Source: Acinetobacter defluvii
GTDB lineage: Bacteria; Pseudomonadota; Gammaproteobacteria; Pseudomonadales; Moraxellaceae
Assembly (NCBI RefSeq): GCF_001704615.3
Contig: NZ_CP029396.2
Location: 1-64,000, forward strand
Reading direction: 5' to 3'
DNA: 64,000 bases
Position 1 is the first letter of the stretch. Each line of letters begins with the position of its first letter. Position numbers and translations under genes: made by a program. The notes under the pieces are model-generated. The model saw only the letters and a list, made by a program, of their open reading frames with translations, searched no databases and had not been told where the DNA came from. Positions 9,777 to 18,737 of the stretch are shown in pieces.

Positions 9777-9917
9777 ATGCCCAGGCCAATTTTTGATTCG
9801 ATCTGCATTCTTTTTGCCCTAGCCATTTTACCTATAATAATTATTGGTATTGGCATACAGCTCAAAGAGAATTACGAGCGTAAGAAGCTCACTCAAAGCT
9901 ATATGGATCAGCACTAA
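9777..9917 (+). CDS. 46-aa single-pass membrane protein
   Basis: Too short to be found by length alone. It starts MPRPIFDSICILFALAILP and continues with a strongly hydrophobic helix (IIIIGIGIQ) and a charged tail KENYERKKLTQSYMDQH. It begins 10 bp after the lipoprotein gene and ends 20 bp before a strong terminator, so it fills an operon slot exactly. Function unknown. Confidence 0.55.
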   Translation: MPRPIFDSICILFALAILPIIIIGIGIQLKENYERKKLTQSYMDQH

Positions 9918-9935
9918 AGAAATGCAATAGGCAAT

Positions 9936-9965
9936 AAAAAAGCAGCGAAATCGCTGCTTTTTTTA
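9936..9965. terminator. Bidirectional rho-independent terminator
   Basis: AAAAAGCAGCGA / TCGCTGCTTTTT stem with A and T runs on both sides, between the convergent 46-aa gene and the 88-aa gene. Confidence 0.85.
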
Positions 9966-9968
9966 TTT

Positions 9969-10235
9969 CTAATGAAGTTTACGAATAGGTTGAGTATAGG
10001 GGGAATCTTCTACTCGATGCACATGCATTGAATTGGTAATGTTCATTAAAGGTGAATTACTAGCCACTGAATGAGTCGTTGATGCTTTATGTGTGCGGTA
10101 GTTATTCAAAAACTGATCTACTACTGGCACATTGTTAGGCAATATTCCGATTTCGCGGTTAGTAATTTTAATCGTTTCTATTTGGTCTACATGGCTCATA
10201 ACTAAGTCCACTACAATGATTAAAACTATGAGCAT
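9969..10235 (-). CDS. Small protein of unknown function
   Basis: 88 aa. A short hydrophobic N-terminus (MLIVLIIVVDLVM) is followed by a polar region without known motif. It sits directly behind a bidirectional terminator. A later start (Met13, MSHVDQIETIKI) is possible and would remove the hydrophobic stretch. Moderate confidence that it is a gene. Confidence 0.5.
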   Translation of the reverse strand: MLIVLIIVVDLVMSHVDQIETIKITNREIGILPNNVPVVDQFLNNYRTHKASTTHSVASNSPLMNITNSMHVHRVEDSPYTQPIRKLH

Positions 10236-10863
10236 AATTATAGCTTAAAATTGAAGAAATTCCATTTTGGGATTTAATATTTGGTTTTATTATGCACAGG
10301 TTTTTGTGGATAGTAGTGGGTATAAATGGCTAAGTTGCTGATTATTTAAGCTTTTAACATTGATTAAAAATTAATCAAAATAACGAAAAATAGAGTAAAA
10401 TATGGAGAAATATAGCAGAAGCTATAGAAGAAAAAACAGGAAATGTCAAAAAAAGGGCAAAAAAAAACTATTAGAACAATCTCAGTCTAATAGTTTATTA
10501 AATAGGGTAATATCCCTTGATTCGTAATATAACCGATCTCTAATAAGTTTTAAAGCTTTTTTAATCATATTCACGGAAATTCCACAAACTATTATCTCAT
10601 GCTGAACAAAAGTAATGATTAAGCCCTATACTCAGCTCTACCCTGATATATTGCAGATTAGTTAAACTGTTGTTTAGAAATCGCAAACAATATGATGTTA
10701 TATTTGAGCAAGGTTAGAATTATGTATGAAATGTGAATGCTTTAAAAACTGATATATATTATCAACTTTTTAGAGTTTTACGCCTTATAGAATACATACA
10801 ACTTGTTAGAATGCCTTATACTAATTAGCCACCCTCACACACCTTTTATGGAAGACCAGTATA
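10236..10863. other. 628-bp AT-rich region without recognised gene
   Basis: No ORF of convincing coding quality. A perfect 11-bp inverted repeat, AAACTATTAGA / TCTAATAGTTT, is at 10465-10475 and 10486-10496, preceded by an A run and followed by an AT-rich tail; it could be a terminator of an unannotated RNA or a regulatory hairpin. The region also carries the promoter for the three-gene block starting at 10864. Confidence 0.45.
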
Positions 10864-12063
10864 GTGAAAGATTCAATCTTTGCTGATGTTATATCAAAGT
10901 TGAATGCGGAAGTTTTTACGCAAAAAGCTGGTCGCTTATACCCTCCTGTCAGTCAATTATTGGCACTGGAGAAAAAGTTAGCATTATGTACAGCATCATT
11001 GGTTAAAAGCGAAGACATTCCAGACTATAAACAGCTAGAACGCCTGTTTTGGGATAACGTAAATCATACCTATGGCACTGGTTATTTTGCGGAGATTCCT
11101 AAGTGGGGTTCCAACATCTTTATCCCATTACAGGTATGGGAAAGTGTGTTACAGCCTTATGCATTGTTCTATAAAAATATGAACCCTGAGTTTAACTTTT
11201 ATGACTTTGCATTTACGACTGCAGCGTTGAGCGCTTGGCGGTACAGCCAACCCGTGCTAAAGCTTGAAAATGATGTATATCGCACCCTATTGAATGATGA
11301 AAACGGTCGCTATGTCGATGGTCATTTGCTGAATTACTACTTTCAGTGGACCAACTTTATTCATACACCAGGTCTAGGACACAACGACAAACCTTTATAT
11401 GGTTTTTTCGCGCATCAAAACGAAGTTTTGTTTAACGGAAACAACGTTAAAGTACTGATCATCGTGTTTTGCTATGAAGATACTGAAGCCAACATATCTG
11501 ATGAAGATCCTTTAAGCTTAACCTCTAATTGGGGAGACTATGTGGTTTTAGAGTATCGCACGGATACTATTAAAACCATTAAAGATAGTTTGATTGGTAC
11601 CAACCTTAAAGGTAGTCCTGAGCTATTAATCTTACTTGGTAAAATGCTTAGCTTATTTAATTTTTCTATTCATCCTAAAACTGACATCTACAATCACCGT
11701 GGCTACCTGATGCAACCCACGTATAACGATACGATTGATTCATTTCTCAATAGTTATAGAAAGCACAAAGGTATGCCAGTACGCCGTGGCGTAGGTAAAT
11801 CACCCTCTAGCAATCAACGCCGTGAAGTCCTCTATCATGTCCACGCACCAAGTTGTCCACGCCTGTTTGATACTGGTCTGAACACTGGTTTTGTGTCGCG
11901 CATGCACAAGAGTAGCCATATCGCTAATGACCATTTTAATACACTACATTGGCTTAAAACTGATACTGGCTTAAAACTAATTTCAGGTAGTTTATATACT
12001 CAAGAAACCGAAACTAAACTTATTAAATCAATTCAAAATTACTTTTATGGTAATAATACTTAA
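10864..12063 (+). CDS. Unknown 399-aa protein, first gene of a three-gene block
   Basis: 399 aa, GTG start. Soluble, with no signal peptide or membrane segment. I see no established family. A pattern loosely shared with the AcrVA2-like protein at 49827 is WRYSQPVLKLENDV (compare WSLTKNIYRFEDQV), then an L-x-YYFQW strand, a GFFAHQNE strand, and LLGKMLSLFNFSIHP (compare LINLILWFSQKEPDL). The C-terminus is rich in His/Ser/Arg (VHAPSCPRLF, HWLKTDTG). The similarity is suggestive only. The next gene follows after 68 bp. Confidence 0.65.
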   Translation: MKDSIFADVISKLNAEVFTQKAGRLYPPVSQLLALEKKLALCTASLVKSEDIPDYKQLERLFWDNVNHTYGTGYFAEIPKWGSNIFIPLQVWESVLQPYALFYKNMNPEFNFYDFAFTTAALSAWRYSQPVLKLENDVYRTLLNDENGRYVDGHLLNYYFQWTNFIHTPGLGHNDKPLYGFFAHQNEVLFNGNNVKVLIIVFCYEDTEANISDEDPLSLTSNWGDYVVLEYRTDTIKTIKDSLIGTNLKGSPELLILLGKMLSLFNFSIHPKTDIYNHRGYLMQPTYNDTIDSFLNSYRKHKGMPVRRGVGKSPSSNQRREVLYHVHAPSCPRLFDTGLNTGFVSRMHKSSHIANDHFNTLHWLKTDTGLKLISGSLYTQETETKLIKSIQNYFYGNNT

Positions 12064-12131
12064 AGGTTTTCATTCTTTTTTCCTTAAACCTGTTATATAA
12101 TTTTAATACCCATTTCAATCAATGAAGTATT

Positions 12132-13040
12132 ATGCGTTTCGAGTTCGATCCATCATTTATATCTCATGTTGCAGTACGATTAGATGGCACTTCCTTAAAA
12201 TCATTTTTAGACAACCTTGGAAACGTATCTTTTCAAGAAGCTGAAAGTTATTTAAGCAATCTAATTAAAGGGAATTATGAGCAAGACGAGTTTACTGTTG
12301 GCTTGAAAGTTAAACCTAAAAACTACAATCAAACAGAATTATTAGGGCATCTTTATAAAAATAGTGCCTTTCAATCGGTTTCAACTGAAGTATCGGATCT
12401 CGACACCCAAAACATGCACAATGACATAGCTCAATTCGTTCAAAGCTATGCCAATGTTGCAGATCTTCAGTACAACAGTTATTTCTTGGACAAGCAGACG
12501 TTTAAGCATGAAAAAACGTTAGATAGCTATATCTTCACAGAATTAATGCTGCAGTTCACCAACAATAATACCGTGAAGTTTCGTGTGGACGGCGAATATG
12601 TCACAGTGATTAATGCTGAGCTAACCTCTAAATACATCTATTTTAACGACAACAAGAATAAGCGGATCTGTAAGTTTTTAAGTAAAAATATGCATCCAGC
12701 TTATTTAGAGTCATTCTTAGAGCAGATGCATATTATTAAAATTGATTCTGAGCAGTACTTTTATAATGCAGTCGTGAATAACACAATAAGTTATGATGCT
12801 GACGTTAACGCCTTTATGGACCAATCCCAGAATTTTTTAAATACCCTTGTGAAAGGTTATAAAAAACTGATCTTAAACAACGTGCGATTTAATCTTTACG
12901 AATTCTTAGAAGACGACCTTGAAAGTGTCATCCTAAACCGTATCACTAAGGCATGGCATTACGCTCATGAAATCACGTTGCAAACTAACAACCCATCAAA
13001 ATATGTCGTTGCTCAACCGCTGGTTATAAAATATTTATAA
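12132..13040 (+). CDS. Unknown 302-aa protein
   Basis: 302 aa, start MRFEFDPSFISHVAVRL. Soluble, acidic, with many Asn/Asp/Tyr residues; no signal peptide, membrane helix or recognised motif. It lies between the 399-aa gene and the TOPRIM gene (17-bp gap to the latter), so it may act with the primase-like protein in plasmid DNA metabolism; that is inference from position only. Confidence 0.7.
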   Translation: MRFEFDPSFISHVAVRLDGTSLKSFLDNLGNVSFQEAESYLSNLIKGNYEQDEFTVGLKVKPKNYNQTELLGHLYKNSAFQSVSTEVSDLDTQNMHNDIAQFVQSYANVADLQYNSYFLDKQTFKHEKTLDSYIFTELMLQFTNNNTVKFRVDGEYVTVINAELTSKYIYFNDNKNKRICKFLSKNMHPAYLESFLEQMHIIKIDSEQYFYNAVVNNTISYDADVNAFMDQSQNFLNTLVKGYKKLILNNVRFNLYEFLEDDLESVILNRITKAWHYAHEITLQTNNPSKYVVAQPLVIKYL

Positions 13041-13056
13041 GTGAGTTTCTTTATTT

Positions 13057-14736
13057 ATGAACCCCCTCATGATCAAGTATGGTATCGATATTGGTACGCT
13101 ATCTAAAATATTTAGATCGCATCTTGAAAATGAGGGCATTGTATTTGATCGTGAGAGTGACTTTCAGCTTGAACGAAGCTCTAAACGTATTTACCTCAGA
13201 ACCAATCACCACAATGACGCCACAAAAAATAAGAAAAAAACGGCCTGGTATCTTGTAGATCTAGATAACGCACGTATGTCTTATGGTTGGTTTCATGCTG
13301 GCGGTGCAAACTTCACTTACAGCTTGTATGAATACATTCAAGAAATGGATCTGCAACCTGGTGACACCGTATATACCAAGGAACAGCAAGAAGAAGATCT
13401 TAAACGCTTCTTAAACTCATGCAAAAGTGCTGAGAAGAACAAAAAAGACCAAGAGATATTGGCTCAAATCTATATGGGTTTTGAATGGGCCAGAAGCCTA
13501 CCCTTGTCAAACCGTCCACACAACTACAATGTGAAAAAGCAGATTAGCTTCAGTCATGCTAGATTGTACAATCCAAGCAACTTCACTAAAAATGAGCTGA
13601 TTGATTATGTCAGCCAGTACTACCCTCAACACAAGAACAACACCATTATTCTGAACCGTATTATTGATCTGCAACCAGATCTAGATCAACAGTCGCTACG
13701 CCAGAACAAGCTTTTAGTTGAGGGGCAAAACCTCAAAAATCAAATCATTTTCCTTCAGACCATCGCTGAACATAAAAACAAGCGTGGTGAAGATAAGTTT
13801 ACATTACGTGGTGTACTTGCAAACGGCGCTTTCAAAATCTTATTTAAAGATCCATTGGATGCATGGAACCAAGATCGGATAATCTTTTGTGAGGGCTACG
13901 CCACTGGTGAAGCAATTGCAGAATCAATTCAATACTCTATTCCAGTCATTGTCGTGTACGTGGCTGGCAACATCATGAATGTAGTACGTGATTTCCGTGC
14001 CGAATTCCCGTTTTCACGCTTCTATATCTTCAATGATAATGACCATAAAACAGCATTAGAAAGCAAAATAAAGCGCAATCCCGGTATCTATTACGCAACA
14101 GAAGCATGCCGAGCTGTAAACGCAGCCATGATTGGACCTGAATTTACTGATGAACAGTTAGATCTAAGTGACTGGAACGATTTTAAGTGTTTGTACGGCG
14201 TTGAATACACGCGTGATGTAATACGTCATAAAATGCAAAATGCCGTGTGGACGACTGCAGTTCAAAGCACGGTTAACCCGAACTATTCTATCAGCGCCCT
14301 ATTCTTTGGCATCAAACAACAGTTGGATGATATAGGCCTCTATCCTGATAGCATGACCAAAAAGAATTGGTTTAGCTTGGTTTTACGTGCATATGCTTTG
14401 CTGACTCAACAGGGATTTAGTCAGATCCACCCGATTGAGCTGGTCAAAGAACAATTTATTGAAATTCTTGGACAGATCAGCAAACAACCCCGTAAAGTCA
14501 CTGGAGCTGAAGAACCAGAACTCCTTCAGGCCTACACAAAACTTGTAGAAATGATCGCACGTAATGATTCAACAACAGCACTGAATCAACAGATTATCGC
14601 CGTGATTAATTTATACAAAAATGCAGATTATCCAATTGAATCATTAAAGGTTTGGCTCAAAGATATTGTGAGTAAATCGAACGATCCTGAATGGTCCGAA
14701 AACTTCATTAATAATATTTTTATTTCGATAATTTGA
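13057..14736 (+). CDS. Primase-like protein with TOPRIM domain
   Basis: 559 aa. A TOPRIM domain lies in the middle: RIIFCEGYATGEAIAES (about residues 275-291) provides the catalytic glutamate, and FYIFNDNDHK provides the DxD motif. A conserved block after it, DLSDWNDFKCLYGVE, is shared with the 947-aa protein at 15842 (SVSDWDDARQYLGVE). TOPRIM domains of this type are found in plasmid and phage primases and in polyvalent conjugation-associated proteins. The N-terminal 110 residues may be the primase-associated domain, but no zinc-binding cysteines are visible. No helicase motifs. It ends the three-gene block. Confidence 0.75.
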   Translation: MNPLMIKYGIDIGTLSKIFRSHLENEGIVFDRESDFQLERSSKRIYLRTNHHNDATKNKKKTAWYLVDLDNARMSYGWFHAGGANFTYSLYEYIQEMDLQPGDTVYTKEQQEEDLKRFLNSCKSAEKNKKDQEILAQIYMGFEWARSLPLSNRPHNYNVKKQISFSHARLYNPSNFTKNELIDYVSQYYPQHKNNTIILNRIIDLQPDLDQQSLRQNKLLVEGQNLKNQIIFLQTIAEHKNKRGEDKFTLRGVLANGAFKILFKDPLDAWNQDRIIFCEGYATGEAIAESIQYSIPVIVVYVAGNIMNVVRDFRAEFPFSRFYIFNDNDHKTALESKIKRNPGIYYATEACRAVNAAMIGPEFTDEQLDLSDWNDFKCLYGVEYTRDVIRHKMQNAVWTTAVQSTVNPNYSISALFFGIKQQLDDIGLYPDSMTKKNWFSLVLRAYALLTQQGFSQIHPIELVKEQFIEILGQISKQPRKVTGAEEPELLQAYTKLVEMIARNDSTTALNQQIIAVINLYKNADYPIESLKVWLKDIVSKSNDPEWSENFINNIFISII

Positions 14737-14747
14737 ATGTCAAACAT

Positions 14748-14785
14748 AAACCCCCAAAGGTAGCAAACTTTTGGGGTTTGTTTTT
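14748..14785 (+). terminator. Rho-independent terminator
   Basis: AAACCCCCAAAG ... CTTTTGGGGTTT stem followed by a T run, 12 bp after the TOPRIM gene. Confidence 0.8.
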
Positions 14786-14803
14786 CTCTAAACTTTCATT
14801 GCA

Positions 14804-14929
14804 CTAGGTTTATCGACCTACTTAAGACAAATGTTTCCTGATCTAGTTCGGTTTTGTGACTTATAACTAGGTTTATCGACCTATTTAAAACTAATGTTTC
14901 CTGAACCAGTTCGGTTTTGTGACTTATGG
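14804..14929 (-). repeat. 63-bp tandem duplication at the 3' end of the GIN-domain gene
   Basis: Two 63-bp units (14804-14866 and 14867-14929) start with CTAGGTTTATCGACCTA and run through ATGTTTCCTGA...AGTTCGGTTTTGTGACTTAT. They differ at only a handful of positions. The proximal unit is the coding end (last 13 or so codons plus stop) of the gene at 14881-15555; the distal unit is a non-coding copy beyond the stop. 63 bp is 21 codons, so expansion or contraction would keep frame. Confidence 0.85.
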
Positions 14930-15555
14930 ATTGGTTTGCCATAAACTTTAACGTTGCCTGAGCCTGAAAGCTGTACTTGAGCAGAATTGATAGCTGTACA
15001 AAAGATATTGCCTGAACCAGATAGTGCCACTTCTAAATTGTTGCTTTTCAATGGTAATGCATCAAAATTGCCTGAACCTCTCAAAGATAAGACACAGTGT
15101 TCAACGGTACCGTCTAAATCCATATTTCCAGATCCACTAATACTTGCTGTGAATTGATCTTCATTAAGATTTAAGACCTGAATATTGCCTGAACCTTTTA
15201 AATCAATAGCTTTTAAATTTGGGTGACTGATCGATACTTCTAACGGTGAACAAGTACTAAAACTTACATTGTCCTGAATAGCTAAAACCAATACACCACC
15301 CTGAAAAGTCGCACTAATAAGATCTACAATATTGTCGTCTGCAGTAATTTCCATTTTAGAAACACTTGAAGCAAAAAACTTCAGACTCATTGGACCTTTC
15401 ATACAGATTTCGTTAAATGGGTTTACAGGTACTTGCTTAGTCACTGGTTTGCCACTTCCAACGATTTGATAGTTGGAACCTGAACTGTATACATTGCCGT
15501 TGCCATTGATTACAACAGAACCCGAAAAAATATGTTTTGACATATAAAGCCTCAA
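14881..15555 (-). CDS. GIN-domain (DUF2807-like) beta-solenoid protein
   Basis: 224 aa. The second half is built of repeats around the motif (S/R)GSGN: GSGNIQVL, SGSGNMDLDG, RGSGNFDAL, SGSGNIFCTA, SGSGNVKVYG, TGSGNISF. This is the pattern of the putative autotransporter-adhesin head GIN domain (DUF2807), a right-handed beta-helix. The N-terminus (MRLYMSKHIFSGSVVINGNGNVYSSGSNYQ) has more Gly/Asn repeats but no clear signal peptide; the second Met (MSKHIFSG) is a likely start. With no export signal it may be cytosolic. The 3' end overlaps a 63-bp tandem duplication. Confidence 0.75.
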   Translation of the reverse strand: MRLYMSKHIFSGSVVINGNGNVYSSGSNYQIVGSGKPVTKQVPVNPFNEICMKGPMSLKFFASSVSKMEITADDNIVDLISATFQGGVLVLAIQDNVSFSTCSPLEVSISHPNLKAIDLKGSGNIQVLNLNEDQFTASISGSGNMDLDGTVEHCVLSLRGSGNFDALPLKSNNLEVALSGSGNIFCTAINSAQVQLSGSGNVKVYGKPIHKSQNRTGSGNISFK

Positions 15556-15738
15556 ATTATTAAAAGTAATTTAACCCTAAATAAGTGGTCATTCATAACC
15601 TATTTAATATCTGTAAATTATAACATTGAGGGCTTAAACATTTTTTATTAAAATAATAAATTAAAGCTTTTAATTTTTCTTTAAACCTTTATTAGACATA
15701 GCTTATATTAAAGATTAAACAGAAATGTTTTTAGAATC

Positions 15739-15747
15739 GGTATATAC
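15739..15747 (+). promoter_or_regulatory. GGTATATAC motif upstream of the 947-aa TOPRIM gene
   Basis: CGGTATATAC lies about 95 bp before the start at 15842, in a 286-bp AT-rich intergenic region between the divergent GIN-domain and TOPRIM genes. It is one of the recurrent copies noted under 2234-2309. Confidence 0.4.
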
Positions 15748-15841
15748 TAAAAGTATAAATTTTCTTAAGCATATGATTAATAGTCCTATGCAACCTGGGT
15801 AGCACATTGCACCTAAATATATATTAGAAATTGGAATTGTT

Positions 15842-18685
15842 ATGGCTGAGAAAGTACCGAGCGCCCGACATAATTGTGATTTAAATACGATGTTTCAGTT
15901 TTTCCAAGAAGAACTGGAGCGAAACTACGGATTCGTATTCAAGTCATCTGGTAAATATCAATTCGTGACCGTATTTGATGAAAAAGTGCCTTGCCTCACC
16001 GAATCAGATAACCCTAGTAAATCAAGTAGCAACAATGTCAAACCACGAGGGATGTATTGGATCTATCCAAACATGAACCGTGATACTGGTGAATACTGGC
16101 CAGTACTCAAAGGACACCGCTTTGGTGTAACTGACATTGAAATCTCAATTGCTTTTGCTGACCACTATAAGAACGTAATCAAGCCTCAACGAGATTCAAA
16201 CCCTAACTACAAACCACCAAGCAAAGAAGATGTTGATCGCCGTGTACGTGAGTTTGAAGAAGCTCAAAAGAAGCATCTACTTCAACAAGAAAAAGAGCTC
16301 TTAGCTGCACAAATCGCTATCCGTATTGAGTGGCAACGTGCTGGTAAAATTATTGACGATTCATTTTTTAATAATAAAACTGGAAGCCTTCAGACCTTTA
16401 AACGCGACATTCGACAAATGCCGTATATGGTTGAAAAGAACCTAGAGCCATACGGCGCTAAAATCATGCGTAAAGATAACTTTACCCGTGATGAAGCCAT
16501 TGAAGCAGTAAAGCGTGAACTTCCTGAATCAGCTACCAATCAACAGCTTCTCGTTGAAACAGTAGAGAATGTATTAGCGTATCAAAAGCATTTCATCAAC
16601 TTTGAACCTGAGCTTGAGGGCGAAAAGAAAAAAGGCTTTGATTTACGTAAAAGCAGAGCTGTCATTCTTGCACCGTTAATTGACACCAATAACAAAGTCG
16701 TCAATTTACAGCGTATCACCCACCATCGCCAAAAAAAGCGCAACAAAGAAACCAACAAGCTTGAAGAAGTACTGCATAAGGGTAAGTACTTTTTTGATAA
16801 AGCCAAAACGAAAGATGCATTCTTGCCTGTTAGCAAAAATCCTGATGTTGGCTATGAAGTCTTTAACCCGAATGCAAAGAACTATTTGATCAAGGAGGGT
16901 TGGGCAACAGCGATCAGCGCACGTAAGGCGTTGGATGCTGGTTTAGAGCTTGGTTTATTGGGTGAGGGTTTTACTGCAGAAAACACACAAGTTTTAGCGT
17001 CATACAGTAAATCCAATATCTCAAGTGTTGCTGAGCTTATCCGCAGTATCAATCCTGAAGCCAATATATTTGTTGGTTATGATAACGATGCTGGCCAAAC
17101 GCTTGAGTCTGGTTTGAATCCTGGCTTACAAGAAGCTTGTCACAACTTTTCATTAAGTGGTGTGTTAGGTGATGTGAGCAAACATGAAAATACACGTATC
17201 ACCCTACCCCCGGTTTTCCAAAATAAATTATCTGTTTCTGATTGGGATGATGCTCGTCAATATTTAGGTGTTGAACGTTTAGCTGCAGAGTTGGCAAAAG
17301 AACTGAATAACGCCGTCAAACGTATAGACAACAAGATCCCTGAAGTTGCGTATGCAATTAACCGCTACAACCGTCAACGCGAAGCTTATGCAACCAAGTT
17401 CCCTAATAAAGAATACCAACCGAATTACGGCATTGTGATTGCACAATCAGATGAAAAATATCTGGAATTGCAGAACATACGTGCTAAAAACCAAGCAAAT
17501 ATTGAAAATTACAACGCAAATATTGAAAAGCGTAAACAAGATCTATCAAAAGCTAACTATGATGGACCAGCTGGTACAGGTAGCACGAAATCCTATGCAA
17601 AACCAAAGTACCAACCGCCGTCATTTGATAAAGCATTTGATGATAAACCAACTCCAACCGCTACGGCACCCGTATCTACGCCCGTCATGACTCTTGAGGG
17701 CATTAAGTCTTATATGGAGATCCTTTCTGAAATTGATGTCACCAAAGTTCAAAATGATGTTTTGAAAGTTGTCGCTACTGCAGATGGCCATCAAAAGATT
17801 AAAGCCGGTGATATTGAATTCGAGAAAATGGGTGCCAAAGAACCAACCAGTAGCACAAACCCAAGTATGGATAGCATGCAAAATACCAAAGTACATATTG
17901 ATGTATCCAAGGACATCAACAAAGATACAGTTAAATTGCAGAGTGTGGATCGTTCGACCATTCCCGAACAAAACCTTCAGCAAGGTATCGATCATCATAG
18001 CTACGCTAAGTCAGCTATCTTTACCGCTTTTTGGCTTCATTCAGCAGAAATGTATAAAGCTAGAAAGTTAATTCATGAAGCTGGTATTAGTAATGCCGAT
18101 GTTGAGGGTTCAATTGCTGTCGCTGAAGATAAGCTCAATAAAGCTCAGGAAGAAGTTTCTAAGAAGCGGTCGTATCCTGAACTTTTTGTGATTAGTGCGT
18201 CTGATAGCGAATACCGTGCGTCAATCATGAAAGTTTTATCTGATTTAGAGGCTGCACATCCAGAGTGGCAGAATCTCAAAACATTTAGAGAAAATCTTAC
18301 TGATAGGACCATTGCATTTGATCAATTGAATCTGGATACATTGAAGATCAAAAACAAAGTAGTGCATTTGATTGTCAGTAATGTGACCAATGATCAAAAC
18401 TATCAAAAGGTTCAAGAAAGCCTCACCACCCTTTTAGATACATCGAACAGCTTGTCTTTGGACCGTCAACAAAAGTTCAATCTTGTGAACGGTCTAAGTA
18501 AAACATTAAACAACATGGCCAAACTGTTAGATGAACCACCAGTCTTCCAAAGACTGAACGATTTCTTTACTCGTTTTGAAAAGCGTGTAGATGATCTCGT
18601 TCTAGGTGATGGTCTAAAGCTGTATGGTATAGAACCGCAGAATTTAAACAAAACTAACGAACGTGGACAGTCGTTCGATATGTAA
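15842..18685 (+). CDS. Large TOPRIM-domain primase-like protein
   Basis: 947 aa. The N-terminal part (about 1-110) contains GMYWIYPNMNRDTGEYWPV. A helical, charged region follows, then a segment typical of Toprim_3 proteins (APLIDTNNKVVNLQRI...KYFF), the TOPRIM core NYLIKEGWATAISARKAL (catalytic Glu) and FVGYDNDAGQ (DxD), and SVSDWDDARQYLGVERLA, which is shared with the 559-aa protein at 13057. The C-terminal 450 residues contain a Pro/Thr-rich linker (about 575-620) and helical segments of unknown role. Candidates are a DNA primase or a TraC/polyvalent-type protein carried into recipients during transfer; the first is more conservative. Confidence 0.75.
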   Translation: MAEKVPSARHNCDLNTMFQFFQEELERNYGFVFKSSGKYQFVTVFDEKVPCLTESDNPSKSSSNNVKPRGMYWIYPNMNRDTGEYWPVLKGHRFGVTDIEISIAFADHYKNVIKPQRDSNPNYKPPSKEDVDRRVREFEEAQKKHLLQQEKELLAAQIAIRIEWQRAGKIIDDSFFNNKTGSLQTFKRDIRQMPYMVEKNLEPYGAKIMRKDNFTRDEAIEAVKRELPESATNQQLLVETVENVLAYQKHFINFEPELEGEKKKGFDLRKSRAVILAPLIDTNNKVVNLQRITHHRQKKRNKETNKLEEVLHKGKYFFDKAKTKDAFLPVSKNPDVGYEVFNPNAKNYLIKEGWATAISARKALDAGLELGLLGEGFTAENTQVLASYSKSNISSVAELIRSINPEANIFVGYDNDAGQTLESGLNPGLQEACHNFSLSGVLGDVSKHENTRITLPPVFQNKLSVSDWDDARQYLGVERLAAELAKELNNAVKRIDNKIPEVAYAINRYNRQREAYATKFPNKEYQPNYGIVIAQSDEKYLELQNIRAKNQANIENYNANIEKRKQDLSKANYDGPAGTGSTKSYAKPKYQPPSFDKAFDDKPTPTATAPVSTPVMTLEGIKSYMEILSEIDVTKVQNDVLKVVATADGHQKIKAGDIEFEKMGAKEPTSSTNPSMDSMQNTKVHIDVSKDINKDTVKLQSVDRSTIPEQNLQQGIDHHSYAKSAIFTAFWLHSAEMYKARKLIHEAGISNADVEGSIAVAEDKLNKAQEEVSKKRSYPELFVISASDSEYRASIMKVLSDLEAAHPEWQNLKTFRENLTDRTIAFDQLNLDTLKIKNKVVHLIVSNVTNDQNYQKVQESLTTLLDTSNSLSLDRQQKFNLVNGLSKTLNNMAKLLDEPPVFQRLNDFFTRFEKRVDDLVLGDGLKLYGIEPQNLNKTNERGQSFDM

Positions 18686-18696
18686 AAGCAGATATG

Positions 18697-18725
18697 AAAA
18701 AGCCCCGAATATCGGGGCTTTTTTA
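18697..18725. terminator. Bidirectional terminator
   Basis: AAAAAGCCCCGAT-like stem (AAAAGCCCCGA / TCGGGGCTTTT) between the convergent TOPRIM and restriction genes. Confidence 0.85.
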
Positions 18726-18737
18726 GTGGGTATATAT

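Noticed and set aside
9475..9789. Opposite-strand ORF over the lipoprotein gene
   Set aside because: It is Leu/Val/His rich in the way produced by the complement of the Pro/Glu repeat, and the plus-strand gene has a lipobox; treated as a shadow.
10465..10496. Stem-loop as a small RNA gene
   Set aside because: A perfect 11-bp stem is present but no promoter or defined boundaries are visible, so it is reported only as part of the intergenic region.
16582..17998. Several overlapping reverse-strand and alternate-frame ORFs inside the 947-aa gene
   Set aside because: They follow the codon shadow of a strong TOPRIM gene and have no ribosome-binding site or motif.
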